DNA from: Nonomuraea soli
Lineage (GTDB): Bacteria > Actinomycetota > Actinomycetes > Streptosporangiales > Streptosporangiaceae
Reading direction: 5' to 3'
Length of the DNA stretch: 64,000 bases
Assembly: GCF_013761175.1 (NCBI RefSeq)
Contig: NZ_JACDUR010000001.1
Span: 1,364,001 to 1,428,000 of the forward strand
Below are positions 25,255-35,555 of this stretch, piece by piece. The notes beneath the pieces were generated by a model that saw only the letters and a list, made by a program, of their open reading frames with translations, was not told where the DNA came from and ran no database searches. The position numbers and the translations under genes are program-made. Every line of letters begins with the position of its first letter. Within the stretch, counting starts at the first letter, position 1.

Positions 25255-27480
25255 ATGGATGCGACATGGCGGATCGAGGTGCGCGGGATCGTGCAGGGTG
25301 TGGGATTCCGCCCCTTCGTGCACCGGCTCGCCCATCGGGCCGGGATTCGCGGCACGGTCCGCAACGCCGGTGGTCACGTGGTCATCGACGCGACCGGAAC
25401 CCGGCCGCGACTGGAGGAGTTCGTCTCGGGCCTGAGGAGGGGACGGCCCGAGGCGGCCAAGGTCGACGAGGTGCGGGTCTCGACCGTTCCCGCGGACGAC
25501 CCCGCCGGCTTCTTCATCGTGGACAGCTGCACGGCGGGCGGGACCCTGCCGCAGATCCCGCCCGACCTGGCCACCTGCGCCGGCTGCCTGCGCGAGTTGT
25601 TCGACCCGGCCGACCGCCGGTATCGCTACCCCTTCGTCAACTGCACCGCGTGCGGACCGCGGGCGACGATCATCGAGGCACTGCCGTACGACCGCGAGCG
25701 CACCACCATGCGCGACTTCTCGATGTGCCGGGCCTGCGCCGCCGAGTACCACGACCCGGCCGACCGCCGCTTTCACGCGGAACCGATCGCCTGCCCCCGG
25801 TGCGGGCCGCGACTGAGCTTCCTCGGCACGACGGGTGACGCCGCGCTGCCCGCCGCCGTAAGCGTGATCGCCGAAGGTGGCGTCGTGGCGGTCAAGGGAC
25901 TCGGTGGGTTCCAGCTCGTGTGCGACGCGACCAGCGAGGACGCCGTGACCAGGCTGCGGTCGCTGAAGGCCCGCGAGCTCAAGCCGCTGGCGGTGATGGT
26001 GCGCGACCTGACGACCGCATGCGTGATCGCCGAACTCTCCGACGACGACCTGCGGGTGCTGTCGTCCCCTTCGGCGCCCATCCTGCTCGCCCCCCGCCAC
26101 CGCGGCATCCTGGCCACGGGCGTCGGCCACGGCCTGCCCGACGTCGGAGTCTTCCTGCCCACCACACCCCTGCACCATCTGCTGCTCGACGATTTGCGCC
26201 GGCCACTTGTCGTCACCAGCGCCAACGTCGGCGGCAGCCCGATGCCGATCGAGGCCGTCGTGCTGGAGACCGACGGCGTGCTCGGCCACGACCGGCGCAT
26301 CCTTGGCAGATACGACGACTCGGTGGTCCGTTCTCTGGGCAGACGTGCTACCACCATCAGGAGCGGCAGGGGACTCGCTCCACTGCCGCTGGAGCTGCCC
26401 ATTCCCACGTCGAGGCCGCTACTGGCCGTCGGCGCCCAGCTCAAGAGCACCTTCACCCTGGCCGACGGCGAGCGTGCGGTGGTGGGGCCGCACATCGGCG
26501 ACCTCGAGGACGCCGAAACGCTGGAGGCCTTCCAGGACGCCGTGGACCGCGCGCAGGCGGTCCACGGCGTCCGGCCCGAGCTGATCGCTCACGACCTGCA
26601 CCCCGGCTACCTGTCCACCCAGCTCGCCCACGCCTCCGGCAAGCCGCGGATCGCCGTGCAGCACCATCACGCCCACGTCGCGGCGGTGGCCGCCGAGCAC
26701 GGACTGCCCGGCCCCTTCCTCGGCGTCGCCTATGACGGGCTCGGGCTCGGCGACGACGGCACCTTCTGGGGAGGCGAACTGCTGCTGGCCGATTACGTCG
26801 GCTACCGGCGGCTGGCCCGCTTCTCCCATGCTCCGATGCCCGGTGGCGCGGCTGCCGTACGCAGGCCCGGCCGCATGGCGCTCGGATATCTCGTCGGGGG
26901 CGAGACCGCTGTCCGCAAGCCCTCACCCCAGCGGCTCGCCGCCGACTCTCCCTCACTGCGCCGCATGATCGAACAACGCGTCAACTGCCCTGTGGCCTCC
27001 AGCGCGGGCCGGCTGTTCGACGCGGCCTCCGCCCTGCTCGGCCTGTGCGAGGTGAACTCCTTCGAAGGGGAGGCCGCGCTGCGCCTGGAGAACGCCGCCA
27101 CCGGCCACAACGCCGAGCCGCTGGCCTGGCGGCTGGAACGCAGGGACGGGTTGTGGGTGTACGACGGGGTGGCGACCCTGCACGACCTGCTGGCGGCGCG
27201 GGACGACGGCGAGCCGGTCGGGCGGATCGCCGCAGCCTTCCACGCCACCGTCGCCGCGGTGACCGTGCTGATGTGCGAGCACGCCGCGACCGAGACGGGC
27301 GTGAGCACGGTGTGCCTGTCGGGCGGGGTCTTCCAGAACCGGCTGCTGGCCGTGGACGTCCTCGACCGCCTGGAGGCGGCGGGATTCGACGCCTACATCG
27401 GCGAGCGCGTCCCCGTCAACGACGCGGGCATCAGTTTCGGCCAGGCGGCCGTCGCGGCGGCGAGGTCGTCGTGTGCCTAG
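25255..27480 (+). CDS. hypF: carbamoyltransferase HypF
   Basis: A 741-aa protein with all HypF domains in order: acylphosphatase (residues 1-90, GIVQGVGFRPFVHRLA), two C4 zinc-finger motifs (CAGC...CTAC and CRAC...CPRC, about 108-185), YrdC-like domain (about 200-380) and Kae1-like domain (HHHAHVAAVAAEH, GLGLGDDGTFWGGE). It uses carbamoyl phosphate and ATP to make the HypE thiocarbamate that becomes the cyanide ligands of the [NiFe] site. It overlaps hypC by 10 bp. Carbamoyl phosphate also links to the ornithine carbamoyltransferase/carbamate kinase genes of the island. Confidence 0.97.
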   Translation: MDATWRIEVRGIVQGVGFRPFVHRLAHRAGIRGTVRNAGGHVVIDATGTRPRLEEFVSGLRRGRPEAAKVDEVRVSTVPADDPAGFFIVDSCTAGGTLPQIPPDLATCAGCLRELFDPADRRYRYPFVNCTACGPRATIIEALPYDRERTTMRDFSMCRACAAEYHDPADRRFHAEPIACPRCGPRLSFLGTTGDAALPAAVSVIAEGGVVAVKGLGGFQLVCDATSEDAVTRLRSLKARELKPLAVMVRDLTTACVIAELSDDDLRVLSSPSAPILLAPRHRGILATGVGHGLPDVGVFLPTTPLHHLLLDDLRRPLVVTSANVGGSPMPIEAVVLETDGVLGHDRRILGRYDDSVVRSLGRRATTIRSGRGLAPLPLELPIPTSRPLLAVGAQLKSTFTLADGERAVVGPHIGDLEDAETLEAFQDAVDRAQAVHGVRPELIAHDLHPGYLSTQLAHASGKPRIAVQHHHAHVAAVAAEHGLPGPFLGVAYDGLGLGDDGTFWGGELLLADYVGYRRLARFSHAPMPGGAAAVRRPGRMALGYLVGGETAVRKPSPQRLAADSPSLRRMIEQRVNCPVASSAGRLFDAASALLGLCEVNSFEGEAALRLENAATGHNAEPLAWRLERRDGLWVYDGVATLHDLLAARDDGEPVGRIAAAFHATVAAVTVLMCEHAATETGVSTVCLSGGVFQNRLLAVDVLDRLEAAGFDAYIGERVPVNDAGISFGQAAVAAARSSCA

Positions 27481-27692
27481 GCGTGCCAGGCCGGATCGTG
27501 GGGCCCGGCCTGGTCGACTTCGACGGGGTGCGCCGCGATGTCTGCCTGGAGTTCACGCCCGAGGCGCGGATCGGCGACTACGTGATCGTCCACGTCGGCT
27601 TCGCCATCTCGATCGTGGACGCGGCCGAGGCGGAGCGCACGCTCGCGATCCTGCGCAGCATCCCGGGAGGGCTCGATGAGGTATCTGGATGA
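27471..27692 (+). CDS. hypC: hydrogenase maturation chaperone HypC
   Basis: A 73-aa HypC/HupF protein. Its start is GTG at 27471, giving (M)CLGVPGRI, with the Cys2 required for metal-site transfer; longer frames would bury this essential N-terminal Cys. It retains [14 protein letters not shown]. It overlaps hypF by 10 bp and hypD by 17 bp. It acts with HypD to carry the Fe(CN)2CO group to the large subunit. Confidence 0.95.
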   Translation: MCLGVPGRIVGPGLVDFDGVRRDVCLEFTPEARIGDYVIVHVGFAISIVDAAEAERTLAILRSIPGGLDEVSG

Positions 27693-28758
27693 GTACCGCG
27701 ACCCCGTGCTCGCCCGCCGCCTGATCACCGAGATCCGGGCCGCCGCCACCCGCGAATGGTCGATTATGGAGGTCTGCGGAGGCCAGACCCACACCATCGT
27801 CCGGCAGGGCATCGACGAACTGGTCCCCGTCCGTATGGTGCACGGACCCGGCTGCCCGGTCTGCGTCACCCCGCTGGAGGTGATCGACCGGGCCCTGGCC
27901 ATCGCGGCGCGCCCAGAGGTGATCTTCACTTCGTTCGGCGACATGCTGCGGGTGCCCGGCTCGGTCACCGATCTGCTGTCGGCCAAGGCCCGCGGAGCCG
28001 ACGTCCGCGTGGTGTACTCGCCGCTGGACGCCGTACGGCTGGCACGCCGCAATCCCGGGCGCGAGGTGGTCTTCTTCGCGGTCGGCTTCGAGACGACGGC
28101 TCCGGCCAACGCCATGGCCGTGCTGAAGGCCGCCGAGGAGGGACTGGCCAACTTCAGCATGCTGGTCAGCCACGTGCTGGTGCCGCCGGCGATCGCCGCG
28201 ATCATGGAGTCGGCCACCGTGGACGCCTTCCTGGCCGCCGGGCACGTGTGCGCCGTCATGGGATGGACGGAGTACGAGCCTCTCGCCGAGAAGTACAGGG
28301 TGCCCATCGTGGTCACCGGCTTCGAGCCGCTCGACCTGCTCGAAGGCATCCTCATGGCGGTCCGCCAGCTGGAGGAGGGCCGCTTCGCGGTGGAGAACCA
28401 GTACGCCAGGGCGGTGCGCCGCACCGGCAACCCCGCGGCGCAGGGGGCGATGCGGCGAGCGTTCAGCGTGAGCGACCAGACGTGGCGCGGTATCGGCCCG
28501 ATCCCCGCCAGCGGCCTGGTGCTGGCCCCCGCGTTCGCCTCCTTCGACGCCGCCGTCCGCTTCGGAGCTCTGGGGGTCACGGCGGTGGAGGATCCCGCCT
28601 GCATCGCCGGGGAGATCCTGCGCGGCACCAGGACCCCGCTCCAGTGCGCGGCGTACGGCACACGCTGCACCCCACGCAGGCCGCTCGGTGCCCCCATGGT
28701 GTCGTCGGAGGGCACCTGCGCCGCCTACTTCAACGCCGGAAGGGAACCACAGCCGTGA
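27676..28758 (+). CDS. hypD: hydrogenase Fe(CN)2CO assembly protein HypD
   Basis: A 360-aa protein. Conserved motifs are MEVCGGQTH (Cys and His of the Fe site), [22 protein letters not shown], and the C-terminal cysteines for the 4Fe-4S cluster ([15 protein letters not shown]). It is the scaffold for building the Fe(CN)2CO moiety with HypC. It overlaps hypC by 17 bp and hypE by 4 bp (GTGA). Confidence 0.97.
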   Translation: MRYLDEYRDPVLARRLITEIRAAATREWSIMEVCGGQTHTIVRQGIDELVPVRMVHGPGCPVCVTPLEVIDRALAIAARPEVIFTSFGDMLRVPGSVTDLLSAKARGADVRVVYSPLDAVRLARRNPGREVVFFAVGFETTAPANAMAVLKAAEEGLANFSMLVSHVLVPPAIAAIMESATVDAFLAAGHVCAVMGWTEYEPLAEKYRVPIVVTGFEPLDLLEGILMAVRQLEEGRFAVENQYARAVRRTGNPAAQGAMRRAFSVSDQTWRGIGPIPASGLVLAPAFASFDAAVRFGALGVTAVEDPACIAGEILRGTRTPLQCAAYGTRCTPRRPLGAPMVSSEGTCAAYFNAGREPQP

Positions 28759-29831
28759 CGACGCACCCCATGACGAGGCCGCTCGCCCTGTCCGCCGATC
28801 CGATCGCGGCGACCTGCCCGGCGCCCCTGGCCGAGAACGAGCGCGTGCTGCTTGGCCACGGCTCGGGAGGGCAGCTCATGGCGGAGCTGCTCGCCGACCT
28901 CACCCCGCGTCTGGGCACGCCCGCGCTCGACGACGCGGCGATTGTTGTGACCGGCAGACCGGAGATCGTGCTGAGCACCGACAGCTTCGTCGTCACCCCG
29001 CGTTTCTTCGCCGGAGGCGACATCGGATCGCTCGCGGTCCACGGCACCGTCAACGACGTGGCCATGATGGGCGCCCGCCCAGTGGCGCTCAGCCTCGCCT
29101 ACATCGTGGAGGAGGGCCTGCCACTGGAAGAACTGCGCCTGGTCACCGCCTCGGTGGCCCGAGCGGCCCGCGCGTGCGGAGTGCCGGTCGTGACGGGCGA
29201 CACCAAGGTCGTCGGCCGGGGCGCCGCCGACGGGCTCTACCTCACCACCACCGGCGTGGGCGTGCGCCTGCCCGGCGCGTGCGTCTCCGCCTCCCAGGCC
29301 CAGCCGGGCGACCTCGTCCTGCTGTCCGGGCCCATTGGCCTCCACGGCGTCAGCATCCTCAGTACGCGCGAGGGCCTGGGCTTCGACAGCGAGATCGCCT
29401 CCGACACCCGGCCGTTGCACCGGCTGGTCGCCACGATGATCGCGGCCGGTGCGCAGGACGTGCACGTCCTGCGCGATCCCACACGAGGCGGCCTGGCGAG
29501 CGCGCTCAACGAGATCGCCACCGCATCGTCGGTGGGCATCGAGCTGGAGGAGTCGTCGTTGCCGGTTCCGGCCCAGGTCGCCGCGGCGTGCGAGGTGCTC
29601 GGGCTCGATCCGCTGCACGTGGCCAACGAGGGCTGCCTGGTGGCGTTCGTCGCGCAGGAAGCCGCGGGCCGGGTGCTCCGGGCGATGCGACGGCTGCCCG
29701 AAGGCGCGCGGGCCAAACTGATCGGGCGAGCGTGCGACGCCCATCACGGGCGGGTGGTCATGCGGACCCTCGTCGGCTCCCGCCGGATCGTGGACATGCT
29801 GGTGGGCGAGCAACTTCCGCGCATCTGCTGA
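28755..29831 (+). CDS. hypE: hydrogenase maturation protein HypE
   Basis: A 358-aa PurM-like ATPase. It has [13 protein letters not shown] near the N-terminus, [23 protein letters not shown] and the invariant C-terminal PRIC, whose Cys is carbamoylated by HypF and dehydrated to thiocyanate. It starts with GTG in GTGA coupling to hypD. Its last 74 bp overlap, tail to tail, the hydrogenase protease gene. HypA and HypB (nickel insertion) are not encoded in the window. Confidence 0.96.
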   Translation: MTTHPMTRPLALSADPIAATCPAPLAENERVLLGHGSGGQLMAELLADLTPRLGTPALDDAAIVVTGRPEIVLSTDSFVVTPRFFAGGDIGSLAVHGTVNDVAMMGARPVALSLAYIVEEGLPLEELRLVTASVARAARACGVPVVTGDTKVVGRGAADGLYLTTTGVGVRLPGACVSASQAQPGDLVLLSGPIGLHGVSILSTREGLGFDSEIASDTRPLHRLVATMIAAGAQDVHVLRDPTRGGLASALNEIATASSVGIELEESSLPVPAQVAAACEVLGLDPLHVANEGCLVAFVAQEAAGRVLRAMRRLPEGARAKLIGRACDAHHGRVVMRTLVGSRRIVDMLVGEQLPRIC

Positions 29832-30219
29832 TCAGCTCGGGCAGCGCCTGCCGTACGGCGGGCGACAGCGGCGCGCCCAGCTCGAAGCCTGCGCCCTCGA
29901 CGGTGACGACGACCAGGCGGCGCGGCAGCCGTCCCAGCGCGCGACCGAGGTCCAGGGCGTCGGCCAGGCTGAGCCCGTGGGTGCTGGTGTGCCCGGCGGG
30001 CGGCAGGCCGAGCCCCGCGTGGCAGCGGATGGTGCCCGGCGGGTCGTGTGCGTGGGCGCAGTCGATCACGACGGCGAGGTCGGCCCCGGTCCAGGCCTCG
30101 ACGAGCTCGGCCGGATCGCCGCCGTTCTCCAGCCCGCCCAGCGCGCGGGCGGCCTCCAGCCCCGCGCCGTCGTCGCCGCGGTAGTCGTTGCCGATCCCGA
30201 TGATCACTGTTCGAGACAT
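29758..30219 (-). CDS. hydrogenase maturation protease
   Basis: A 153-aa HycI/HyaD-type endopeptidase. It starts [20 protein letters not shown] (nickel-sensing GNxxxGDDG), followed by VVIDCAHA and a [10 protein letters not shown] segment. It removes the C-terminal peptide of the large subunit after nickel insertion. Its start overlaps the hydA end by 16 bp and its end overlaps hypE by 74 bp. The terminal residues (after about 135) are Arg/Pro-rich and may be an extension. Confidence 0.92.
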   Translation of the reverse strand: MSRTVIIGIGNDYRGDDGAGLEAARALGGLENGGDPAELVEAWTGADLAVVIDCAHAHDPPGTIRCHAGLGLPPAGHTSTHGLSLADALDLGRALGRLPRRLVVVTVEGAGFELGAPLSPAVRQALPELISRCAEVARPPACPRSGGSRRGSA

Positions 30220-31460
30220 AGCTCAAGGAAGTGCGCCGAGCAGGAGATGCACGGGTCGTGGTTGCGGATGGCTCTCTCGCACAGCGCGGTCAGTTCGGGC
30301 ACGGGAAGGCCGAGTCGTGGTTCGACGAGCACTCGCAGGTCGTCCTCGATACGGGCCTGGTTCTGTGCCGTGGGCGGCACGATGTCGGCTTCGGCGATCA
30401 GGCCGTCGTCGTCGATCCGGTAGCGGTGCAGGAGCGTGCCGCGTGGTGCTTCCGAGGCGCCGTGCCCGACGCCCGGCCGTGGTTCGACGGGTACGGTAGG
30501 CGCGTCAGGCGGTTTGTACCGGTCGAGGATACGCAGCGACTCGTCGCAGGCGTGCACGGTTTCGATCGCCCTGACGACGATGCTCTTGTACGGGTTGAGG
30601 CAGACCGGGCCCAGCGCCGAGGCGGCCTCGCGGGCGCGGGGCGAGAGCTTGGCGAAGTTGAGGTTGTAGCGGGCGAGCGGCCCGGTCAGGTAGCCGCGCC
30701 GGCCGTCGAGCCGCGAGTGCAGGGCGGTGGAGTGCGGCACCTGCTCCTCGGTGATGTGCAGGGGCCACTCGTCGACGGGAAAGCCCGGCAGGTCGCCCGA
30801 GAGGATGGCGTACTCGTCGGGATGGGTGAGCGCCAGGAAACGGTAGTCGTGCTCGACGTCGGGGAAGTCGAAGCCACTCACCCAGTCGACGGTCTCCAGC
30901 GCCAGCGTGAGTGCGTGCTCCAGCCGTTCGGACAGGCCGCGCAGGTCCGGCAATCGATGGAAGCCGCCGAGCCGTACGTTGACCGGATGGATGGCGCGCC
31001 CGCCCACGGCGGCGACCAAGTCGTTGCCGGCCTTCTTGAGCGCCAGGCCGCGCTCGACCACGGCTCGGTGGTCGCGGGCCATGGCGATGCCGCTGGGATA
31101 GCCGAGGAAGTCGGGCGCGTGCAGCAGGTAGATGTGCAGGGCGTGGGACTCGATCCATTCGCCGTAGTAGAGCAGCAGCCGCAGGTCGCGCAGCGGGCCA
31201 TCGACGGTGACTCCGCAGATCGACTCCAGGGCCTGGCAGGCGCTCATCTGGTAGGCGACCGGGCAGATGCCGCAGATGCGAGCGGTGATGTCGGGCGGTT
31301 CGGTGAAGGCGCGCCCGCGCAGGAGCGCCTCGAAGAAGCGCGGCGGTTCGTAGATGCGCAGTTGCAGGTCGTTGACCCGGCCGTCGCGGGCGCGCACGAG
31401 GAGCGCGCCCTCACCCTCCACCCGGGTCAGCCCGCCGACTCTGATCGTTCTGTGTACCAC
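30204..31460 (-). CDS. hydA: [NiFe] hydrogenase large subunit (group 3b-like alpha)
   Basis: A 418-aa catalytic subunit. RVEGEG lies near the N-terminus. The first Ni-ligand pair is in [13 protein letters not shown], the second in [17 protein letters not shown] at the very C-terminus. Maturation cleavage would follow the His and release an eight-residue tail. The operon order (B-G-D-A) and size match bidirectional NADP-linked sulfhydrogenase-type enzymes such as mycobacterial Hyh. It starts with GTG at 31460, overlapping hydD by 34 bp, because RVEGEG must be retained. It probably disposes of or recovers reductant during hypoxia. Confidence 0.95.
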   Translation of the reverse strand: MVHRTIRVGGLTRVEGEGALLVRARDGRVNDLQLRIYEPPRFFEALLRGRAFTEPPDITARICGICPVAYQMSACQALESICGVTVDGPLRDLRLLLYYGEWIESHALHIYLLHAPDFLGYPSGIAMARDHRAVVERGLALKKAGNDLVAAVGGRAIHPVNVRLGGFHRLPDLRGLSERLEHALTLALETVDWVSGFDFPDVEHDYRFLALTHPDEYAILSGDLPGFPVDEWPLHITEEQVPHSTALHSRLDGRRGYLTGPLARYNLNFAKLSPRAREAASALGPVCLNPYKSIVVRAIETVHACDESLRILDRYKPPDAPTVPVEPRPGVGHGASEAPRGTLLHRYRIDDDGLIAEADIVPPTAQNQARIEDDLRVLVEPRLGLPVPELTALCERAIRNHDPCISCSAHFLELCLEQ

Positions 31461-32122
31461 GGTGACTCCACGGTGATCTTGAGAGCGGCAGGGTTGGGTG
31501 TCTCCATCGGGCCGAAGCAGCCGAAGCAGCCGCGGTTGAAGGCCGGGCACAACGCGCCGCAGCCCGCCTGGGTCACCGGGCCGAGACAGGGGGTGCCGTG
31601 GGCGACGAGCACGCACGGATTGCCGCGCGCCTTGCACTCGACGCAGACGCTGTGCGTGGGGATCACCGGCCGCCTGCCGGCGAGGAAGGCCGCGATGACC
31701 TCAAGGAGCTGCCGTTTGTCGATCGGGCAGCCGCGCAGCTCGAAGTCGACCGGCACATGCGCGGAGACCGGGGTCGCGCGGTCGAGGGTGGCGATGTAGC
31801 CGGGCCGGGCGTAGACGACCGGCAGCAGCGCGGGGGTCTCGCGCAGGGCCTGGATGCCACCGGCGGTGGCGCACGCGCCGATCGTCACCAGATGCTTGGA
31901 GATCCTCCGGACGTGCCTGATCCGTTCCCGGTCCTCGGGCGTGGAGATGGAACCCTCCACCAGGGACAGGTCGTAGGGGCCCGGCGACGAGACGCTGCTG
32001 GCCTCGGCGAAGTGGGCGATCTCGATCCTGGCGGCGACGGTGAGCAGCTCGTCCTCGCAGTCCAGCAGCGTCAGCTGGCAGCCGTCGCACGAGGCGAACT
32101 TCCAGACGGCGAGCTTCTTCAC
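31427..32122 (-). CDS. hydD: [NiFe] hydrogenase small subunit (delta)
   Basis: A 231-aa subunit with the proximal 4Fe-4S ligands SCDGCQL near residue 12, GACATAGGI (third ligand), ELRGCPIDK, and a C-terminal cysteine-rich part ([33 protein letters not shown]) for further clusters. No Tat signal is present, so the enzyme is cytoplasmic, as expected for group 3. The GTG at 32122 has GGAGGTGAGG upstream and overlaps the hydG stop codon (GTGA). Confidence 0.95.
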   Translation of the reverse strand: MKKLAVWKFASCDGCQLTLLDCEDELLTVAARIEIAHFAEASSVSSPGPYDLSLVEGSISTPEDRERIRHVRRISKHLVTIGACATAGGIQALRETPALLPVVYARPGYIATLDRATPVSAHVPVDFELRGCPIDKRQLLEVIAAFLAGRRPVIPTHSVCVECKARGNPCVLVAHGTPCLGPVTQAGCGALCPAFNRGCFGCFGPMETPNPAALKITVESPWYTERSESAG

Positions 32123-32922
32123 AGCTGCCTCACCTCCAGCAGGGGCGCGGCCATGTCGTAGGTGACCACCGGGCCGTCGGCGCAGGTGAACAGGGGGCCG
32201 AGCTGGCAGTGACCGCATCGGCCGATACCGCATTTCATGTTGCGCTCCAGCGACAGGGCGATCCGGCCGGGCCGTACACCCCGGTCGGCAAGCAGGGACG
32301 CGGTGGCGCGCATCATGATCTCCGGACCGCAGACGAAAGCGTAGGTGCGGGCCGGGTCGAACACCGCGCGGCCCACCAACTTGGTGATCAACCCGGTCGG
32401 TCCTCGCCAGGCCCGGTCGGGATGGTCCACCGTGACCAGCACGTCGAAGTCGCGCGCCCAGCGGGCGAGCTCGCGCGGGTAGATCACGGTCGACGGGGTG
32501 CGGGAGCCGACGAGCAGGGTGATGCGGCCGAAGCGCGAACCGTGCGCGGCCAGGTGCCGGACGACCGGCCGCAGCGGCGCCAGGCCGAGCCCTCCGGCCG
32601 CTACCACCACGTCCAGCCCGTGCGCCAGGCCGAGGTCCCAGTGCGTGCCGAACGGGCCGCGCACGCCGATGATCTCCCCCCGGCGGGTACGGCACAGCGC
32701 CCGGCTGACGGCGCCCACCGCCCTGACGGTCTGCACGTAGCCGCCCGCCCGGGCGTGCCCGCTGATGGAGATGGGGATCTCGCCCACGCCCGGCGCGTAC
32801 AGCATGGTGAACTGGCCGGGCAGGAACGGCGGCGCGGCACCCTCGACCGGGTCGAGGGTGAGCGTGACGGTGTCGGCCCGGTCGGGCCTGCGCGAGCGCA
32901 CACGGTAGGGGACGGGGATCAT
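32119..32922 (-). CDS. hydG: hydrogenase FAD/NAD(P)-binding subunit (gamma)
   Basis: A 267-aa ferredoxin-NADP reductase-like protein. An FAD-binding barrel ([21 protein letters not shown]), the pyridine-nucleotide domain ([23 protein letters not shown]) and a C-terminal 2Fe-2S motif ([18 protein letters not shown]) follow the pattern of dihydroorotate-dehydrogenase electron-transfer subunits and HydG. It passes electrons between NAD(P)H and the Fe-S chain. Its start overlaps the hydB end by 4 bp. Confidence 0.94.
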   Translation of the reverse strand: MIPVPYRVRSRRPDRADTVTLTLDPVEGAAPPFLPGQFTMLYAPGVGEIPISISGHARAGGYVQTVRAVGAVSRALCRTRRGEIIGVRGPFGTHWDLGLAHGLDVVVAAGGLGLAPLRPVVRHLAAHGSRFGRITLLVGSRTPSTVIYPRELARWARDFDVLVTVDHPDRAWRGPTGLITKLVGRAVFDPARTYAFVCGPEIMMRATASLLADRGVRPGRIALSLERNMKCGIGRCGHCQLGPLFTCADGPVVTYDMAAPLLEVRQL

Positions 32923-34049
32923 CGCAGGCGCTCCAGCGCTGTGCTGACGGTCGCACTCGCTTCCGTGCCCTGCGTGGTAACGTCGCGGGTTCCTGCCTCC
33001 TCGGTCACGGCTCTTAGCTCCTCGGTGAGGTCGATGCCGGCCGGGCACCAGGTGACGCAACGGCCGCAGCCGACGCAGCCGTAGGTGCCGAACTGGTCGA
33101 CCCAGGTCGAGAACTTGTGGGTGAGCCACTGCCGGTATCGGGCACCCCCCGAGGAGCGGACCGGCTCGCCTCCGAGCTCGGTGAAGCCGAGCGTGAAGCA
33201 GGAGTCCCATCGTTCGAAGCGTTCGTCGTCGGCGTCCTCGGTGGTGACGCAGAAGCAGGTCGGGCAGACCATGGTGCAGCTCGCGCACATCAGGCAGCGG
33301 GAGGCGATCTCGTCCCACAGCGGCGACTCGCGCTGCTCCACCAGGCGCTCCCTGATCCCGTCAAGGTCGACGCGGCGGCCCATGCGGGCGGCGGCCGTAC
33401 TCTCGATCCGCTCGGCGGCCTCGCGGTCGTCTTCGGTGGCGGGGCGGTGGGGGAGGGCGGCGAGCAGGTCCCGGCCTCTGGCGGTGCCGGGTTCGGCGAG
33501 GAAGCCGTCCGCCAACTCGGTGAGGGCCACGTCGAAGCCTGTCGTGGCGCGCGGTCCCGAGCCCATGGAGGCGCAGAAGCACGTGCCGCCGGGCGTGGAG
33601 CAGGTGACGGCGATGAGGAACAGCGCCTCCCTGCGGGCCCGGTAGGCCTCGTCCGGATGCCGCCCGCCCAGGAAGACCCGGTCCTGGACGGCGATCGCCG
33701 CCAGGTCGCAGGCGCGAACACCGAGCAACGCCAGGCGCGGCGCCTCCACGGGGGTTTCCACGGCGGTGTCCTCGATCCAGCGGAACAGCGAGGAACGAGG
33801 CGGATGCGTGTACCGCTTGACGGAGTCGGGGCTCGCCGCGAAGCCGAAGACCTCCGCCGGCCCGGACGACGCGTGGAGCCGATATCTGCCCGGCTCCTGT
33901 TCGTCGCGCCATCCGGCAGGCAGGTCGGCGGCCGACGACAGCTCGGCGAAGCGGATCACACCGTCGCGGACCGTGGGACCCACGACGGTGTGCCCGCCCT
34001 CACGCAGAGCCCTGATGAGCGGCTCCAGTGACGCAAGGACGACGTCCAT
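32919..34049 (-). CDS. hydB: hydrogenase iron-sulfur subunit (beta)
   Basis: A 376-aa protein with two 4Fe-4S ferredoxin motifs in the C-terminal third: [14 protein letters not shown] and [12 protein letters not shown]. Upstream is the family region with [17 protein letters not shown]. It conducts electrons between HydG and HydD. The ATG at 34049 comes 1 nt after the stop of the CBS-BON gene, so the two CBS-BON genes and hydBGDA plus the protease form one operon. Confidence 0.94.
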   Translation of the reverse strand: MDVVLASLEPLIRALREGGHTVVGPTVRDGVIRFAELSSAADLPAGWRDEQEPGRYRLHASSGPAEVFGFAASPDSVKRYTHPPRSSLFRWIEDTAVETPVEAPRLALLGVRACDLAAIAVQDRVFLGGRHPDEAYRARREALFLIAVTCSTPGGTCFCASMGSGPRATTGFDVALTELADGFLAEPGTARGRDLLAALPHRPATEDDREAAERIESTAAARMGRRVDLDGIRERLVEQRESPLWDEIASRCLMCASCTMVCPTCFCVTTEDADDERFERWDSCFTLGFTELGGEPVRSSGGARYRQWLTHKFSTWVDQFGTYGCVGCGRCVTWCPAGIDLTEELRAVTEEAGTRDVTTQGTEASATVSTALERLR

Positions 34050-34050
34050 G

Positions 34051-34749
34051 TCAGGTTCCGCCGAAGTAGGGCAGGTTGGCGGCGATGTCGTCAAGCTTCC
34101 ACGTGAGCTCGTCGCGCAGGCCGACGACGCCGTCGACGTTCTCGGCGTGCCTGGCCGCGGCGATCGCCTGGCTGTTCTTGTCGACCTGGCCCGTCAGCCC
34201 GACGACGCCGTCCTTGACCGTGACCTCGATGCTGGAGACCGCCAGAGGCGGCAGGCCGTTGACGACATCGTTCCTGATGGCCTCGTCAGAGCGGGTGAAC
34301 ACCTTGAGCAGGTCGTGACGGCTGACGATGCCGACGAGCCTGCCCTCGGCGTCGACGACGGGCAGACGCTTGACGCCGTGCCGGTCCATGAGCCGGGCGG
34401 CGCGCACCACGGAGTCGTTCGGCGTGGCGACGACGGCGGGCGCGGACATGAGCTCGCCGGCCGTGTGGCCGACGGACTTGCGGTAGATGTCGTGCTCGCT
34501 GCCGGCCATGTGACGCACGCGCGCCCGCAGCGGTGGCCGGTAGTCGTCACCGTAGAAGCGCTCCTTGAACTCCGCCTTGCAGAGCAGGTCGGCCTCCGAC
34601 ACGACGCCCACGACGTGGTCGTCGGAGTCGATCACCGGAAGGCCGCTCACCGAGCGGTCGATGAGGACCTGCGCGACCACGTGGAAGGGGGCCTTCTTGT
34701 TGACGGCGGCCACGGTGGTGGTCATCACGTCCTTGACCTGGATTCTCAT
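34051..34749 (-). CDS. CBS-pair protein with BON domain
   Basis: A 232-aa protein: CBS1 (QVKDVMTTTVAAV ... VVGVVSEADLLCK), CBS2 (AGELMSAPAVVATPN ... LVGIVSRHDLLKVF) and BON (about residues 165-225, VKDGVVGLTGQVDKNSQAIAAARH). CACAGGAGGAGCC precedes the ATG. It is adjacent to hydB (1-nt gap), so it may regulate or tether the hydrogenase according to adenylate level; that link is inferred. It is a paralogue of its neighbour 34768-35451. Confidence 0.92.
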   Translation of the reverse strand: MRIQVKDVMTTTVAAVNKKAPFHVVAQVLIDRSVSGLPVIDSDDHVVGVVSEADLLCKAEFKERFYGDDYRPPLRARVRHMAGSEHDIYRKSVGHTAGELMSAPAVVATPNDSVVRAARLMDRHGVKRLPVVDAEGRLVGIVSRHDLLKVFTRSDEAIRNDVVNGLPPLAVSSIEVTVKDGVVGLTGQVDKNSQAIAAARHAENVDGVVGLRDELTWKLDDIAANLPYFGGT

Positions 34750-34767
34750 GGCTCCTCCTGTGCCTGG

Positions 34768-35451
34768 TTACTGGCCGCCCCACTTGGGCGTGTCGTCCTC
34801 GTCCCAGGTCAGCTCGTTGATCACGTCCACCACTCCGTTGACGCGTGCGCTCATGGCGGCGGCGCTCTCGGTCTCGCTGCGGTGGCGCATCCGCCCGCCG
34901 AGGAAGATCTCGCCGTGGTGCGCGCTGACCCTGACCCGGCTGATGTCCACGAAGAGTCCCCGCCCCAGGACCTCGTCGCGGATCTCGGCGACCAGCTCGG
35001 CATCCGGCCGCAGGAAGACCTTGAGCAGGTCACGGCGGCTCACGACGCCGACGAGGTGATCCTCGGCATCGGTGACCACGAGCCGCTTGACGCCGCGCTC
35101 GTCCATCAGCCGCGCCGCGGCGACGGTCGAGAGCTCGGGCCTGATCGTGATGGCTGGAGCGGTCATGATCTGGCTGGCCCGGTCGCCGAGCGCCCGGTGC
35201 GGTGCGTCGCGGTGACGGCGCCGCACCCGGAGCGGCGGCTGGTAGCCCTCGCGGTAGTACAGCTCGCGGAACTCCTCCTTGTAGAGCAGGTCGGCCTCGG
35301 AGACGATGCCGACGACCCGGCCGTCCCCGTCGACCACGGGGACCGAGCTGACGCCGTGAGCGATGATCATCTCGGCGATGTCCTTGAACGGCGTGCTGCC
35401 GTGAACCGACACGACCTCGGCGGTCATGACGTCCTTCACCTTCGTGCGCAT
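34768..35451 (-). CDS. CBS-pair protein with BON domain
   Basis: A 227-aa paralogue of the next gene, with CBS1 (KVKDVMTAEVVSVHG ... VVGIVSEADLLYKE), CBS2 (SQIMTAPAITIRPE ... LVGVVSRRDLLKVF) and a less typical BON-like tail (about residues 165-215). GAAGGAGGAACC precedes the ATG. It is the promoter-proximal gene of the hydrogenase operon and follows a DevR box. Confidence 0.9.
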   Translation of the reverse strand: MRTKVKDVMTAEVVSVHGSTPFKDIAEMIIAHGVSSVPVVDGDGRVVGIVSEADLLYKEEFRELYYREGYQPPLRVRRRHRDAPHRALGDRASQIMTAPAITIRPELSTVAAARLMDERGVKRLVVTDAEDHLVGVVSRRDLLKVFLRPDAELVAEIRDEVLGRGLFVDISRVRVSAHHGEIFLGGRMRHRSETESAAAMSARVNGVVDVINELTWDEDDTPKWGGQ

Positions 35452-35469
35452 GGTTCCTCCTTCGCCTCC

Positions 35470-35512
35470 ATTCCAGACGTCCGGGCAGGCGGCACGCAGG
35501 GCCGTTGGTCCC
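35470..35512 (-). promoter_or_regulatory. DevR box and -10 of the CBS-BON/hydBGDA operon
   Basis: GGGCCGTTGGTCCC (35499-35512) and TGGAAT (35475-35470), 23 bp apart. A short leader of about 12 nt contains AAGGAGG. This puts the hydrogenase under the island's regulator. Confidence 0.8.
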
Positions 35513-35555
35513 GCCGTTGGTCACTTCGCGGTGCGGCGGTCCACGTCCGGAGTGC

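Noticed and set aside
30204..31637. Longer start for the hydrogenase large subunit at 31637
   Set aside because: It would place about 60 residues of out-of-frame small-subunit sequence ahead of RVEGEG. GTG 31460 keeps the family N-terminus.
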